NCBI RefSeq assembly: GCF_020523825.1 | Contig: NZ_JAJALK010000002.1 | Coordinates: 434,001-498,000 of the forward strand | Source of the DNA: Methylobacterium brachiatum | Lineage (GTDB): Bacteria; Pseudomonadota; Alphaproteobacteria; Rhizobiales; Beijerinckiaceae | Direction: 5' to 3' | Length of the DNA: 64,000 nucleotides | In this document: positions 8,901-16,075 of the stretch, in pieces | How positions within the stretch are numbered: the stretch's first letter is position 1 | Layout: each line of letters starts with the position of its first letter | Program-made: the position numbers and the translations under genes | The notes under the pieces: generated by a model | The model's database searches: none | Seen by the model: only the letters and a program-made list of their open reading frames with translations | Told to the model about the DNA's origin: nothing

Positions 8901-9359
8901 GTGGAGGCGCTCATGCGAACCCGGGAAGGACATGTCCCCGGGCTGCGCGAGCCCGTCGCCATCGATCTCGGCGGCCTCGGCCTCGTCGTGTTGCCCGACG
9001 AGGTGCGCGGCGATGGGGCTGCCACGGTCTACCGAAGGGTGCGGACCGGCCGGAGGAGGAAGGAAGAGGAGGACGACCTCGTCTACGCCGCCTATCTCAT
9101 GGCGGCCGGCCTGCGCCACGGCCCGGGTGCGCGGGTCGAGGCCATCCACCTGAGCGGGGACGGCGTGATGGACATCCCGCTGACCCAGAGGAAGCGAACG
9201 AACCGCGAGCGCAAGCTGCGACTGATCGCGGAGGGTATCCTCGCGGGCGACTTCCCCCCGGAACCCGACGAGAGGGCCTGCCCGCGGTGCCCGCACTACG
9301 TGACCTGCGGGCCCGTGCCGGCGGGCATCCTCGCGGCTCACCGTCCCGATGAGGCGTAG
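5937..9359 (+). CDS. ImmA/IrrE metallopeptidase - UvrD helicase - AddB/Cas4-like fusion
   Basis: This 1140-residue protein joins three modules. Residues 1-190 are an ImmA/IrrE zinc peptidase with HELGH at 84-88 and a downstream Glu (about 129) in ELQADLFA. Residues about 200-900 are a complete SF1 UvrD/PcrA-type helicase: Walker A GPGTGKT (218-224), DEYQD (429-433), motif V VSLMTVHASKGLEF and motif VI LFFVAASRARRHL. The C-terminus has AddB/Cas4-like spacing of four cysteines (DRCPRRFFY, then CPRCPHYVTC), as in Fe-S nuclease domains. The usual nuclease D-x-K position reads YRRVRTG, so catalysis may be lost. The start is GTG at 5937 with GGAAGGA upstream, 16 bp after the XRE-like gene. Confidence 0.8.
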   Translation: MDAFEVVRARAAQVHAAAVEGGADPFRPLDLVVAAIDAHEIDLSWLRPGDAYLRGGRGLYDPSLPAIACEDRGDPTAKALLAGHELGHAVLHDPDDVIVDGDIDPSRAVEAAATGVEKVEGYGRRERRELQADLFARELVLPRASARRLFLEDGHGAEDIVRLTGLPQALVFQQLADCLLLPEHRPRAEPGAGAGRPLDDSQRAAAFHEGTPFLLQAGPGTGKTRTLVSRIERLLDRGATASEILVLTFSNKAAGELVERLTARLPEAAAAAWIGTFHGFGLDVLRQFHDREGLPDDPRLVDKADAIGMLEDLVPRLPLHHFRNLHDPTLELSDILAAVSRAKDELTLPDAYMALAERMAERAGDDGEARLRAEKAIEVAAVYRVYDAEMRRLGRLDFGDLVMRPTLLLERDRGALDILRAKHRHILVDEYQDVNRASVRLLKALAGGGERLWVVGDSRQSIYRFRGACSANMTAFEADFPGRRIGRLTVNYRSSAEVVAAFSAFATDMAASRGVLPLDLTAHAGASHAPPETRTVERPEDEAAAVAARILELRQVHGVDFRDQAVLCRGNARLAAVAAALERRDVPVLFLGTLFERDEIRDLLAVLALLVDPKAGTLARVARMPRYAMPLEDVGRLHRVLARREEPMAWATESAAPLGAPAAAALANLRADLQGLGAASHPWEALCRLLFDRRHLLPDPRPPLRTRDRMRMVALWQFLAFCRELPPGQGLPIQRLLDRTRRLVLLSEERDLRQMPAAAAAMDGVSLMTVHASKGLEFEAVHIPGMVGQGFPSGGRTPRCPPPDGLVAGAEGLSGVDAIRRGHAEEEECLFFVAASRARRHLTLLAARRKANGSGRPLSPFLDKVAEVVRDVPDPPLHLREAPEPDRHRIGVAWEGPPSFTAEQISLYDRCPRRFFYTHVLGAAGGRRSTPFVRMHDVVHEVLRWLREDARNWGLPLEAVRACFDAVWSEKGPTEGYAEELRRMGFELVEALMRTREGHVPGLREPVAIDLGGLGLVVLPDEVRGDGAATVYRRVRTGRRRKEEEDDLVYAAYLMAAGLRHGPGARVEAIHLSGDGVMDIPLTQRKRTNRERKLRLIAEGILAGDFPPEPDERACPRCPHYVTCGPVPAGILAAHRPDEA

Positions 9360-9843
9360 CCGACGGCTGGACAAGGTCGTGATTACGCTGCGGACGATGC
9401 CGCGGCCGCCTGCGTCGGGCTCGGCTGAGGTGCTTGATATGAAAACCATGAGCCGTGGCAGTTATTTGACTGGTAAAGTGCCGACCGCACGCCACGACGT
9501 ACCCGATCAGCCGTCACCTGAGCTGCGACTTGGCGGCACCATTCGTCTGAACCGCGGTCAGACCAGATCGGCTTGATCGCATGAGGAGCCGTTTCCGACT
9601 TATTTCAAACCTGCGGAGGGGCCGCTTGCCGAAGGCGTGATCGTCCCTGGCTAACCCCGAAGGCCGGAAGCGGAGTGCCCGCTTCGGAGAAGGCCCGCTG
9701 CAATGCCGGACGGGCTCCTACCGACCCAACTGCGCCGTAGAAGCAGTCCGACGTCGTTCTCGAAAGCAGACATCGAAACTGGGCTCGCGCCGCCAAGGTA
9801 CTCTTATGAGTGTTCGCCTTCCGAACTAGCGCCCCCCACTCGA
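9360..9843. other. Gene-poor intergenic stretch
   Basis: No convincing gene in these 484 bp between the helicase fusion stop and the convergent YVTN gene. The short ORFs lack ribosome sites and family resemblance. A 45-50 bp segment at about 9450-9500 resembles 22803-22852, suggesting remnants of a dispersed sequence. Confidence 0.4.
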
Positions 9844-11280
9844 TCAATCCACAGTCTGCATCTGGACGACACTGCCGAGTTCACCGGGCTTGCCCGAGAC
9901 CACCACGAGGTAGCGCCGGCTAGCGCCGGCATCCGTGCGGGTGACCTGTCGGATCGGGCCGATCGCGTTGACGATGGCCGCGCCGGCCGGGTTGGTCATG
10001 AAGGCGGCGAGCGGCTCCAGGCCGGTCGCTCCCTTCGGATTGGCGGCGAGCGCCAGCACGAAGGGCATTTTCGCGGGCAGTCCTGTGACCGCGGCCTGTA
10101 GCGTTTGCAGCACGCCTTGGTCGAACAGGGTGACCTGCGTCGCCGGCTTGTCATCGGAACCGGTGAGCGTCAGCGCGCTGGTCTTGCCGGCAGCACCCAG
10201 CGGCTGGAGGTTCTGCTTTCCGTCGCCCTCCGGCACGGCGTTCGGGACGTAGGCGACGCCCTGCGGACCCTGCCCGATCGGCACCTCAGCGATCACCGTG
10301 TTCGACGCCGTGTCGATCACCGCCGCCATGTCGGCGTTCTCCAGGCCGACATAGACGCGGCTGCCGTCGCCCGAGGGCCAGAGCCCGTGCGGCAGGGCGC
10401 CGGTCGCGATGGTGGCGACCTGAGAGAAGTCGTCGGTGCGGAACACCTTGAGCTGGTTCAGGCCGCCGATCGTCACGTAGGCGAACTGGCCGGCCTTGGT
10501 CGAGACGATGTTGACGTGGTTGGTGATCGGCCCGGTCTCGATCGTCTTCAGCGGCGCGAAGGGCGGACGCGCCGAAAACACTTGGGTGCGGCCGACATCC
10601 TTAAGGGTGAACCACACCTGCTTGCCGTCCGGCGTCGCGGCGATGTCGGGGCAGAACGGGCTCTCTTGCTTCACGCGGCCGACGATGGTGTGGGTCTTGG
10701 TGTCGATGACGACGGTCTCGGGGCTGAAGCTGGAGCAGACGTAGCCGTAGGCGCCGTCCGGCGAGAAGATCGTCATGCCGGGCCCGTTCGGTACGGTGAT
10801 CCGGCGGGTCTCCTTGGCGGTGGCGGCATCGAGCACCGCGATATGGTCCTCGCCGCGCACGCTCACCCAAACCTCTCGGCCGTCCGGCGTGAAGAAGGCT
10901 TCGTGCGGCGAGCGGCCGACATAGGCGGTGTGGCGGACCGCGTTGGTCGCCGTGTCTATGAAGCTCACGGAGTTCGAACCGATCGAGACCGCGAGCAGGG
11001 TCCTGTGGTCCGGCGAGAAGCCCATGCCGTGAACCAGAAGCTGCCCGCGATAGAGCGGGCTCAGGTTCATCGGCGTCGGGTCGCCGAGCCGGATCACCCC
11101 GAGCAGGGTGTTGGCGGCGGGATCGACCACCGAGACCGTGTTGGAGAACTGGTCGGAGGTGTAGAACCGATCCTTGCCGCTAACCGGCACGTCCGGGGCG
11201 GAAGCTGCGCCCGGGGCCTGCCCGGCGAGCGCCGGGCCGGAGAGCAGCGCGAGGGCGAGGATAGTCAGGGCGGTCTTCAT
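9844..11280 (-). CDS. Secreted YVTN-family beta-propeller protein
   Basis: The protein is 478 residues with a signal peptide ending ALAG. It carries repeated propeller blades of the type NTVSVVDPAANT, NSVSFIDTATNAV, DHIAVLDAATAKE and NTVIAEVPIGQGPQG, giving about six or seven blades over residues 35-350. A C-terminal extension (about 350-478) has no propeller repeats. Such proteins act in the periplasm as scaffolds or redox-partner domains; no enzymatic residues are evident. Its ATG overlaps the stop of the DUF305 gene, so the two are one operon under the GGAAT-N15-GCATC promoter at 11757-11787. Confidence 0.85.
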   Translation of the reverse strand: MKTALTILALALLSGPALAGQAPGAASAPDVPVSGKDRFYTSDQFSNTVSVVDPAANTLLGVIRLGDPTPMNLSPLYRGQLLVHGMGFSPDHRTLLAVSIGSNSVSFIDTATNAVRHTAYVGRSPHEAFFTPDGREVWVSVRGEDHIAVLDAATAKETRRITVPNGPGMTIFSPDGAYGYVCSSFSPETVVIDTKTHTIVGRVKQESPFCPDIAATPDGKQVWFTLKDVGRTQVFSARPPFAPLKTIETGPITNHVNIVSTKAGQFAYVTIGGLNQLKVFRTDDFSQVATIATGALPHGLWPSGDGSRVYVGLENADMAAVIDTASNTVIAEVPIGQGPQGVAYVPNAVPEGDGKQNLQPLGAAGKTSALTLTGSDDKPATQVTLFDQGVLQTLQAAVTGLPAKMPFVLALAANPKGATGLEPLAAFMTNPAGAAIVNAIGPIRQVTRTDAGASRRYLVVVSGKPGELGSVVQMQTVD

Positions 11281-11729
11281 CGGCGGGTCTCCGAGGGCAT
11301 GGCGGCGGGGGCTGCACTGTGGTCGTGGGAATGGGCCGCACCAGTCGATGGCTGCGGCGCTTTAGGAAGACTGGCGAGCGCACGGCGCATCACATCGATC
11401 TCCTGGCCCTGCTCGACGACGATTCCCTGCGCGAGGCGACGCAGGACCGGATCCTTGCCGTAGAGCAGCTCCGCCTTGGCCATCGCGATCGCGCCCTCGT
11501 GGTGGGGGATCATCATCGCGGCGAAATCGCGGTCGGGATCGCCCGAGGGCGGGACCATCATGTCGGCGTGCATCCGCGTCATCGACTGCGCCATCATCGC
11601 GTCGAACGACGTTGACGACGCGGCCGGAGGCTCGCTGGCGGCCAGCGTCGGGCGCATCATCATCCGGCCGCCGACGAGGCCGCTCGCCATCAGCGCCGAC
11701 GTCACGGCAAATCCCAGTGCTCCGCGCAT
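11277..11729 (-). CDS. DUF305 family secreted protein
   Basis: The 150-residue protein has an N-terminal membrane or signal segment and the DUF305 hallmark MIPHHEGAIAMAKAELLYG, with a Met/His-rich lead-in (MMAQSMTRMHADMM). DUF305 proteins are periplasmic, ferritin-like helical proteins often found with copper or oxidative-stress genes. The Met/His content would suit metal binding or oxidant scavenging, but that is inference. It is the first gene of a two-gene operon with the YVTN protein and is transcribed divergently from the COG4315/sigma operon. Confidence 0.88.
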   Translation of the reverse strand: MRGALGFAVTSALMASGLVGGRMMMRPTLAASEPPAASSTSFDAMMAQSMTRMHADMMVPPSGDPDRDFAAMMIPHHEGAIAMAKAELLYGKDPVLRRLAQGIVVEQGQEIDVMRRALASLPKAPQPSTGAAHSHDHSAAPAAMPSETRR

Positions 11730-11756
11730 GCGGCCTCCTCGCGATCCGGTATCAAT

Positions 11757-11787
11757 GGAAGGGATGCCAGCGGACCGCCTTTATTCC
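11757..11787 (-). promoter_or_regulatory. ECF-type promoter B (DUF305-YVTN operon)
   Basis: Read on the minus strand: GGAAT (11787-11783), 15 nt, then GCATCCCTTCC (from 11767). It is nearly identical to promoter A on the other strand, sharing GGAATAAAGGCG and GCATCCCT. It lies 28-58 nt upstream of the DUF305 start. Confidence 0.75.
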
Positions 11788-11844
11788 GCGGCGGGGCCGA
11801 AAAAGCGTTCGCGCCGATGGGATCGCCTTTTTTCGTGTGTCAGC

Positions 11845-11874
11845 GGAATAAAGGCGCCCGTTTCGCATCCCTCC
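11845..11874 (+). promoter_or_regulatory. ECF-type promoter A (COG4315-sigma operon)
   Basis: GGAAT (11845-11849), 15 nt, GCATCCCTCC (11865-11874), 36 nt before the ATG at 11911. Because the sigma gene lies 7 bp downstream of that first gene, the promoter predicts positive autoregulation of the ECF factor. Confidence 0.75.
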
Positions 11875-11910
11875 CGATGCGGTCATGCTCGACCGCGGGA
11901 GACTTCACCC

Positions 11911-12294
11911 ATGCGCAATCTGCTGATCCGCACCGCCTTCGCGGCTATCGCCTTCTCCGCCGTGGCCGCCCAGGCCGCCGCGCCCGCCATGACGGCCGAG
12001 ACCGCCAAGGGGCCGGCGCTCGTGGATGCCAAGAGCATGACCCTCTACACCTTTGACAAGGACATGGGCGGCAAGTCGATGTGCAACGGCCCCTGCGCCG
12101 CCAACTGGCCGGCCCTGACGGCTGCCTCCGGATCGGCGGCCTCCGGCGATTGGACGACGGTGACCCGGGACGACGGCACGATGCAGTGGGCCTACAAGGG
12201 CAAGCCGCTCTACACCTTCGCCAAGGACACCAAGCCGGGCGACACCACCGGTGACGGCTTCCTCAACGGTGCGTGGCACATCGCAAAGCCCTGA
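11911..12294 (+). CDS. COG4315-type secreted repeat protein
   Basis: The protein is 127 residues with a signal peptide (to about residue 23, AAQAAA). Two copies of the family repeat follow: LVDAKSMTLYTFDKD with CNGPCAANWP, and WAYKGKPLYTFAKD. The CxxxC in the first repeat is typical. Function is unknown in the family; the proteins are periplasmic or lipoprotein-like and often sit next to ECF sigma/anti-sigma pairs. ATG 11911 is chosen because the signal peptide starts there and the ECF-type promoter ends 36 nt before it. It heads the operon that continues into the sigma factor. Confidence 0.85.
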   Translation: MRNLLIRTAFAAIAFSAVAAQAAAPAMTAETAKGPALVDAKSMTLYTFDKDMGGKSMCNGPCAANWPALTAASGSAASGDWTTVTRDDGTMQWAYKGKPLYTFAKDTKPGDTTGDGFLNGAWHIAKP

Positions 12295-12301
12295 TCGGTG
12301 A

Positions 12302-12847
12302 ATGCCCGGATCGGCTCCCTCTGATTGGGACACGTCGTTGGACGAGATCGCCCCCCTGATCGAACCGCAGATCCCGGCCCTGCGGCGCTACGCGGTCGCG
12401 CTTCTTCGGGATCGCGAAGCGGCGGACGACCTCGTCCAGGACACCCTGGAGCGGGCATTGTCCGCCTGGTCCGGGCGTCGCCGCGACGGCGACCTGCGGG
12501 CGTGGTTGTTCACGATCGAGCGCAACCTGTTCCTCGCCGCCGTCCGACGCCGGGGCCGGCGCGGCGCCGATCTCGGCGCGGAAGCGTTGGAGCAGGTGCC
12601 CGATCCGAGCGCCGACCCGGGGGCAGCTTTGGGAGCCCGTGACGTACTCGCAGGGCTCGACACCCTGCCCGAGGAGCAGCGCTCGGTGTTGCTCCTCGTG
12701 GCGGTGGAGGACCTGTCCTATGCCGAAGCGGCACAGGTGCTCGGGGTGCCGCTCGGCACGGTGATGTCACGATTGAGCCGGGCGCGCACGCGGATGCGCG
12801 GATTTGTGGAGACGGGCCGGACAGGCCTGCTGAGGAGGGTTAAATGA
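12302..12847 (+). CDS. ECF RNA polymerase sigma factor
   Basis: The 181-residue protein has sigma region 2 (ALRRYAVALLRDREAADDLVQDTLERAL, about residues 24-51, then RAWLFTIERNLF) and region 4 (LPEEQRSVLLLVAVEDL, YAEAAQVLGVPLGTVMSRL). It lacks the long C-terminal extension of ECF41-type factors. Its stop overlaps the anti-sigma ATG by 4 nt. The four GGAAT-N15-GCATCYC promoters in this island are the likely targets, including its own operon promoter at 11845. The start ATG at 12302 is 7 bp after the preceding gene. Confidence 0.93.
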   Translation: MPGSAPSDWDTSLDEIAPLIEPQIPALRRYAVALLRDREAADDLVQDTLERALSAWSGRRRDGDLRAWLFTIERNLFLAAVRRRGRRGADLGAEALEQVPDPSADPGAALGARDVLAGLDTLPEEQRSVLLLVAVEDLSYAEAAQVLGVPLGTVMSRLSRARTRMRGFVETGRTGLLRRVK

Positions 12848-13653
12848 GCGGGGATCCGCGCCCGGTCGGCGAGGACGATCTGCACGGCCTGATCGACGGC
12901 CGCCTTGAACCGGAGCGGCAGGCGCTGGTCGAGGCGTGGCTCGTGGGGAACCCCGCGCGTGCGGCTGAAGTCTCGACGGACCGAGTTCTGCGCGAGCGCC
13001 TGCGCGCCCGCCTCGCGCCGATCGCCGAGGAGGCGATCCCGGCGCGACTGCGGGTGGCCAACATCCGCTCGCGACACCTGTACCCTGGCGCACGCTGGTT
13101 CCCCATGGCGGCTGCGGCCGTGCTCTGCCTCGCGCTCGGCAGTGCCGGCGGCTGGGTTGGCCATGCCCTGCACGGTGTGCCCGCGGCGGCGGCGGTGGCG
13201 GAGGCACCGGCGACGCAGGACGCGGTCGCAGCCTTCCGCACCTTCGTGGTCGAGGCGGTGCATCCGGTGGAGGTGCGCGCCGACGAGAAGCCCCACCTCG
13301 TGACGTGGCTCTCGAAGCGTCTCGGTCACGCGGTCGCGGCCCCCGACCTCTCGGCGCAGGGCTTCCGGCTGATGGGCGGGCGCCTGTTGCCGGCCGGCAC
13401 CGAGCCCGCGGCGATGTTGATGTACGACGACGACCGCGGCACCCGGCTGACGCTCTACAGCCGCGTCGGTGACGGCGACGGCCGCACGCTCTTCCGCTTC
13501 GCCCGCGAGGGCGACATCGCTGCCTTCTCCTGGGTCGATGGTGGCATGTCATACGTCGTCACCGGCCGCACCGACGAGGCCCGGCTGCTCTCCGTCGCGC
13601 AGGCGGTCGATGCGCACGTCCGCGGCCTCGCGCCGGATCGTCGGCAGCCATGA
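12844..13653 (+). CDS. Membrane anti-sigma factor
   Basis: The 269-residue protein has an N-terminal cytoplasmic helical domain (residues 1-80; DDLHGLIDGRLEPERQALVEAWL). This is followed by one transmembrane segment (about 85-108, WFPMAAAAVLCLALGSAGGW) and a periplasmic domain to the end. The N-terminal pattern matches RsiW/ChrR-type anti-sigma proteins but lacks an obvious zinc-binding HxxxCxxC. It is translationally coupled to the ECF gene (ATGA) and to the LysR gene after it. It would hold the sigma factor at the membrane until a periplasmic signal arrives; the signal is unknown. Confidence 0.88.
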   Translation: MSGDPRPVGEDDLHGLIDGRLEPERQALVEAWLVGNPARAAEVSTDRVLRERLRARLAPIAEEAIPARLRVANIRSRHLYPGARWFPMAAAAVLCLALGSAGGWVGHALHGVPAAAAVAEAPATQDAVAAFRTFVVEAVHPVEVRADEKPHLVTWLSKRLGHAVAAPDLSAQGFRLMGGRLLPAGTEPAAMLMYDDDRGTRLTLYSRVGDGDGRTLFRFAREGDIAAFSWVDGGMSYVVTGRTDEARLLSVAQAVDAHVRGLAPDRRQP

Positions 13654-14540
13654 CCCTCGATCAGCTTCGCATCTTCGTGGCGGTGGCCGAGCGACAGCAC
13701 GTGACGCGGGCCGCCGAGGCGCTGAACCTCGTCCAGTCGGCGGTCAGCACGGCGATCGCCAACATCGAGGGGCGGCACGCGACGAAGCTGTTTCACCGGG
13801 TTGGCCGCGGGATCGAGCTGACCGAAGCAGGGCGCGTGTTCCTCGTCGAGGCCCGCGCCGTGCTCGCCCGGGCCGAGGCCGCCGAACTTGTGCTCGCCGA
13901 CCTCAGCGGCCTACGACGCGGGACGCTGGCGCTTTTTGCCAGCCAGACCATCGCCAGCGACTGGCTGCCTCGCCACCTCGTCGCCTTCCGCCGGGCCTAC
14001 CCTGAGATCGCTATCCGGTTGGCGGTGGGCAACACCACCGACGCCGCCGACGCGGTGCGCGCGGGGCAGGCCGAACTCGGCTTCGTCGAGGGGGCGCTGG
14101 ACGACCCGACGCTCGCAAGCACGACCATCGCCCAGGACAAACTCGTCCTCGTGGTCGCCCCAAACCATCCCTTCGCCGGGGCGGCTGCACTCGCACCCGA
14201 AGACCTCGCCGGGGCCGACTGGGTGCTGCGCGAAGCGGGATCGGGAACCCGCTCGGCCTTCGAGGCGACCCTGGGTGCGGCCGGCCTTGCCGCGGCCCAG
14301 CTCCGGGTCATGCTCGAACTGCCCTCGAACGAGGCAGTGCGCGCCGCCGTCGAGGCCGGGGGCGGGGCCGCCGTCCTGTCCGAGACCGTGGTCGCCGCAG
14401 CGCTTCGAACCGGGACCCTGGTGCGGGCGGCGTTCGACTTACCGAGCCGGCCGTTCCGGGTGCTGCGCCACAAGGAGCGCTACCGCAGCCGGGCCGCCGA
14501 CGCGCTTCTCGACCTGATCGCGACGGCGAACATCAAATGA
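13650..14540 (+). CDS. LysR-family transcriptional regulator
   Basis: At 296 residues it has a standard winged HTH (MTLDQLRIFVAVAERQHVTR, AAEALNLVQSAVSTAI) and a periplasmic-binding-like effector domain from about residue 90. Layout and spacing suit CysB/YeiE-type regulators of sulfur or anion metabolism, but the exact ligand cannot be read off. It is the fourth gene in a chain of 4-nt overlaps after the sigma and anti-sigma genes. The GGAAT-N9-ATTCC palindrome upstream of the YeiH-like exporter (21406-21424) is a possible target; this link is inference. Confidence 0.9.
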   Translation: MTLDQLRIFVAVAERQHVTRAAEALNLVQSAVSTAIANIEGRHATKLFHRVGRGIELTEAGRVFLVEARAVLARAEAAELVLADLSGLRRGTLALFASQTIASDWLPRHLVAFRRAYPEIAIRLAVGNTTDAADAVRAGQAELGFVEGALDDPTLASTTIAQDKLVLVVAPNHPFAGAAALAPEDLAGADWVLREAGSGTRSAFEATLGAAGLAAAQLRVMLELPSNEAVRAAVEAGGGAAVLSETVVAAALRTGTLVRAAFDLPSRPFRVLRHKERYRSRAADALLDLIATANIK

Positions 14541-14908
14541 GCGAGCCCGCGAAACCAGTGCCCCCCGACGACCCGCGGGTGAGGCTCGCCGAGGACCGGA
14601 CGGTGCTGGCAGCCGAGCGTACGTTCGTGGCGTGGCTTCGAACCGGGCTCGCCTTTCTGGGCGTCGGCTTGGCCGCGCAGCGCTTCCTGCGGGAGGTGCT
14701 GGCGGTCTGGCCGCTGAAGGTGCTGTCGCTCACGTTGATCGGCTGCGCGCTTGCCTCGTTCGCCGGCGCCGCATGGCGGGACCGGGCGATCCGGGCGCGT
14801 CTCGCCCATGCCGAGATCCCGATGATGCCGCGCATCCTCACCATCGGGATCGCGGCCTTGCTGATCGCGATCTCGGGCCTCGCGGCCACCGCCTTGCTCT
14901 GGGCGTGA
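14537..14908 (+). CDS. DUF202 (YidH-like) inner-membrane protein
   Basis: The protein is 123 residues with the family start RLAEDRTVLAAERTFVAWLR, then three hydrophobic helices (about 35-55, 60-80, 98-120). DUF202 proteins are small inner-membrane proteins of unknown function. Its ATG overlaps the LysR stop, and it ends the plus-strand operon only 3 bp before the convergent sulfite-oxidase gene stop. Confidence 0.88.
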   Translation: MSEPAKPVPPDDPRVRLAEDRTVLAAERTFVAWLRTGLAFLGVGLAAQRFLREVLAVWPLKVLSLTLIGCALASFAGAAWRDRAIRARLAHAEIPMMPRILTIGIAALLIAISGLAATALLWA

Positions 14909-14911
14909 TGA

Positions 14912-16024
14912 TCAGGCCACGGTGACCCGCACCCGGTGCCATGCGGCGCTAAGGTAGCCCTTGTAGTTCCAGGTGTCGTCGGGGGCGGCCGGCTGGGTCT
15001 GGCCGGCGGAGTCCCAGGCCCGCACCGCAAGTTCGTGCTCGCCGGCCGTCAGCTCGCGCTCGATCTCCCAGAATGTCCACGCGTAGGGCGCGTCGGCATC
15101 GCGGTCGATCCGGGCCTGCGCCCAGCTGCGGCCGCCATCCGTCGAGACGTCGACGCGGGCGACCGCGCGGTCGCTGGCGATGGCATAGCCGCGGATCGCG
15201 TGCCGGCCGGCCTTCAACGCCGCGCCGCGGGCGGGCTCGCAGATCGCGCTGTTGAGCGGCATCGCCTCGATGGTGATGCCGTGGGCGGGGTCCGCGGTCT
15301 CGGCCGTCACGTCGGGCGGAAACAGCTTGTAGTCGTCGGCCTGCATCGGGTTGTCGGAGGGCCGGTCCTGCACCGTGATCCGGGCGAGCCATTTCGGGCT
15401 GCGGATGCCGGCAAATCCCGGCACCACCACGCGCAACGGATGGCCGTGCTCGGGGGCGAGAGGCTCGCCGTTCATCGCGAAGGCAAGCAGCGTCTCGGGC
15501 GCCAGCGCCTTGGCGAGAGGGATCGAGGCGCCGAAGCGCGTGTCCGTGTCCGCGATCCGGTCGTGGCTCTCGAAGGCGACGTAGCGCTCTTCATCTGCAT
15601 CGATGCCGGCCGCGCGCAGCACCTCGGCGAGCCGCACGCCGGTCCATTCCGCGTTGCCGATGGCACCGGGCGCCCACGGGTCACCGGAGACCGGCGCCAC
15701 CGCCAGCATGTCGGCCCGTCTGTTGCCGGCGCATTGCATCACCGCCGTGACGGTGGCGTGCGCAAAGCGCGCCTTGAGTTCCGCGAGGGAGAGTTCGAGC
15801 GGCATGGTGACCATGCCATCTACCGTCAGGCGGTAGCTGTCGGCGTCGAGGTCCGGGATGTCGCCGTGGCTGCGGACGTAGAAGTCGGCCTGTTCGGTGA
15901 GGAACGCCGCCCGCAGGCGATCGAGCGGCGGCTCGGCGTTGTAGGGCGCCTTTCCGTGGACGATGAGGCGGTCCTTGCGCTGGAACAGGCGGAGCATGGG
16001 GTCTTTGTCCTGCGTACTTGACAT
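14912..16024 (-). CDS. Sulfite oxidase-family molybdopterin protein (cytosolic form)
   Basis: The 370-residue protein has a Moco-binding domain with the ligand cysteine in MQCAGNRR. It also has the family segments GAIGNAEWTGVRLAEVL and HGHPLRVVVPGFAGIRSPKWL, and a C-terminal dimerisation domain (DVSTDGGRSWAQA). No signal peptide is visible, unlike the SorA-like paralogue at 17593. Members oxidise sulfite or act on related S-oxides. An internal ATG at 15997 (MLRLFQRKDR) has AGGAC upstream and could be the true start. It follows the YVTN gene by 51 bp and is probably cotranscribed from the promoter at 17169-17199. Confidence 0.88.
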   Translation of the reverse strand: MSSTQDKDPMLRLFQRKDRLIVHGKAPYNAEPPLDRLRAAFLTEQADFYVRSHGDIPDLDADSYRLTVDGMVTMPLELSLAELKARFAHATVTAVMQCAGNRRADMLAVAPVSGDPWAPGAIGNAEWTGVRLAEVLRAAGIDADEERYVAFESHDRIADTDTRFGASIPLAKALAPETLLAFAMNGEPLAPEHGHPLRVVVPGFAGIRSPKWLARITVQDRPSDNPMQADDYKLFPPDVTAETADPAHGITIEAMPLNSAICEPARGAALKAGRHAIRGYAIASDRAVARVDVSTDGGRSWAQARIDRDADAPYAWTFWEIERELTAGEHELAVRAWDSAGQTQPAAPDDTWNYKGYLSAAWHRVRVTVA

Positions 16025-16075
16025 GTCGACGACGAGAACGCGCCGGGGGCGATAAGGCCCCCGGCGCGCGTCGCC

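Noticed and set aside
5937..9359. Gabija or AddAB identity for the helicase fusion
   Set aside because: There is no OLD/TOPRIM partner, and the N-terminal ImmA/IrrE domain and missing nuclease D-x-K do not fit AddA or GajB.
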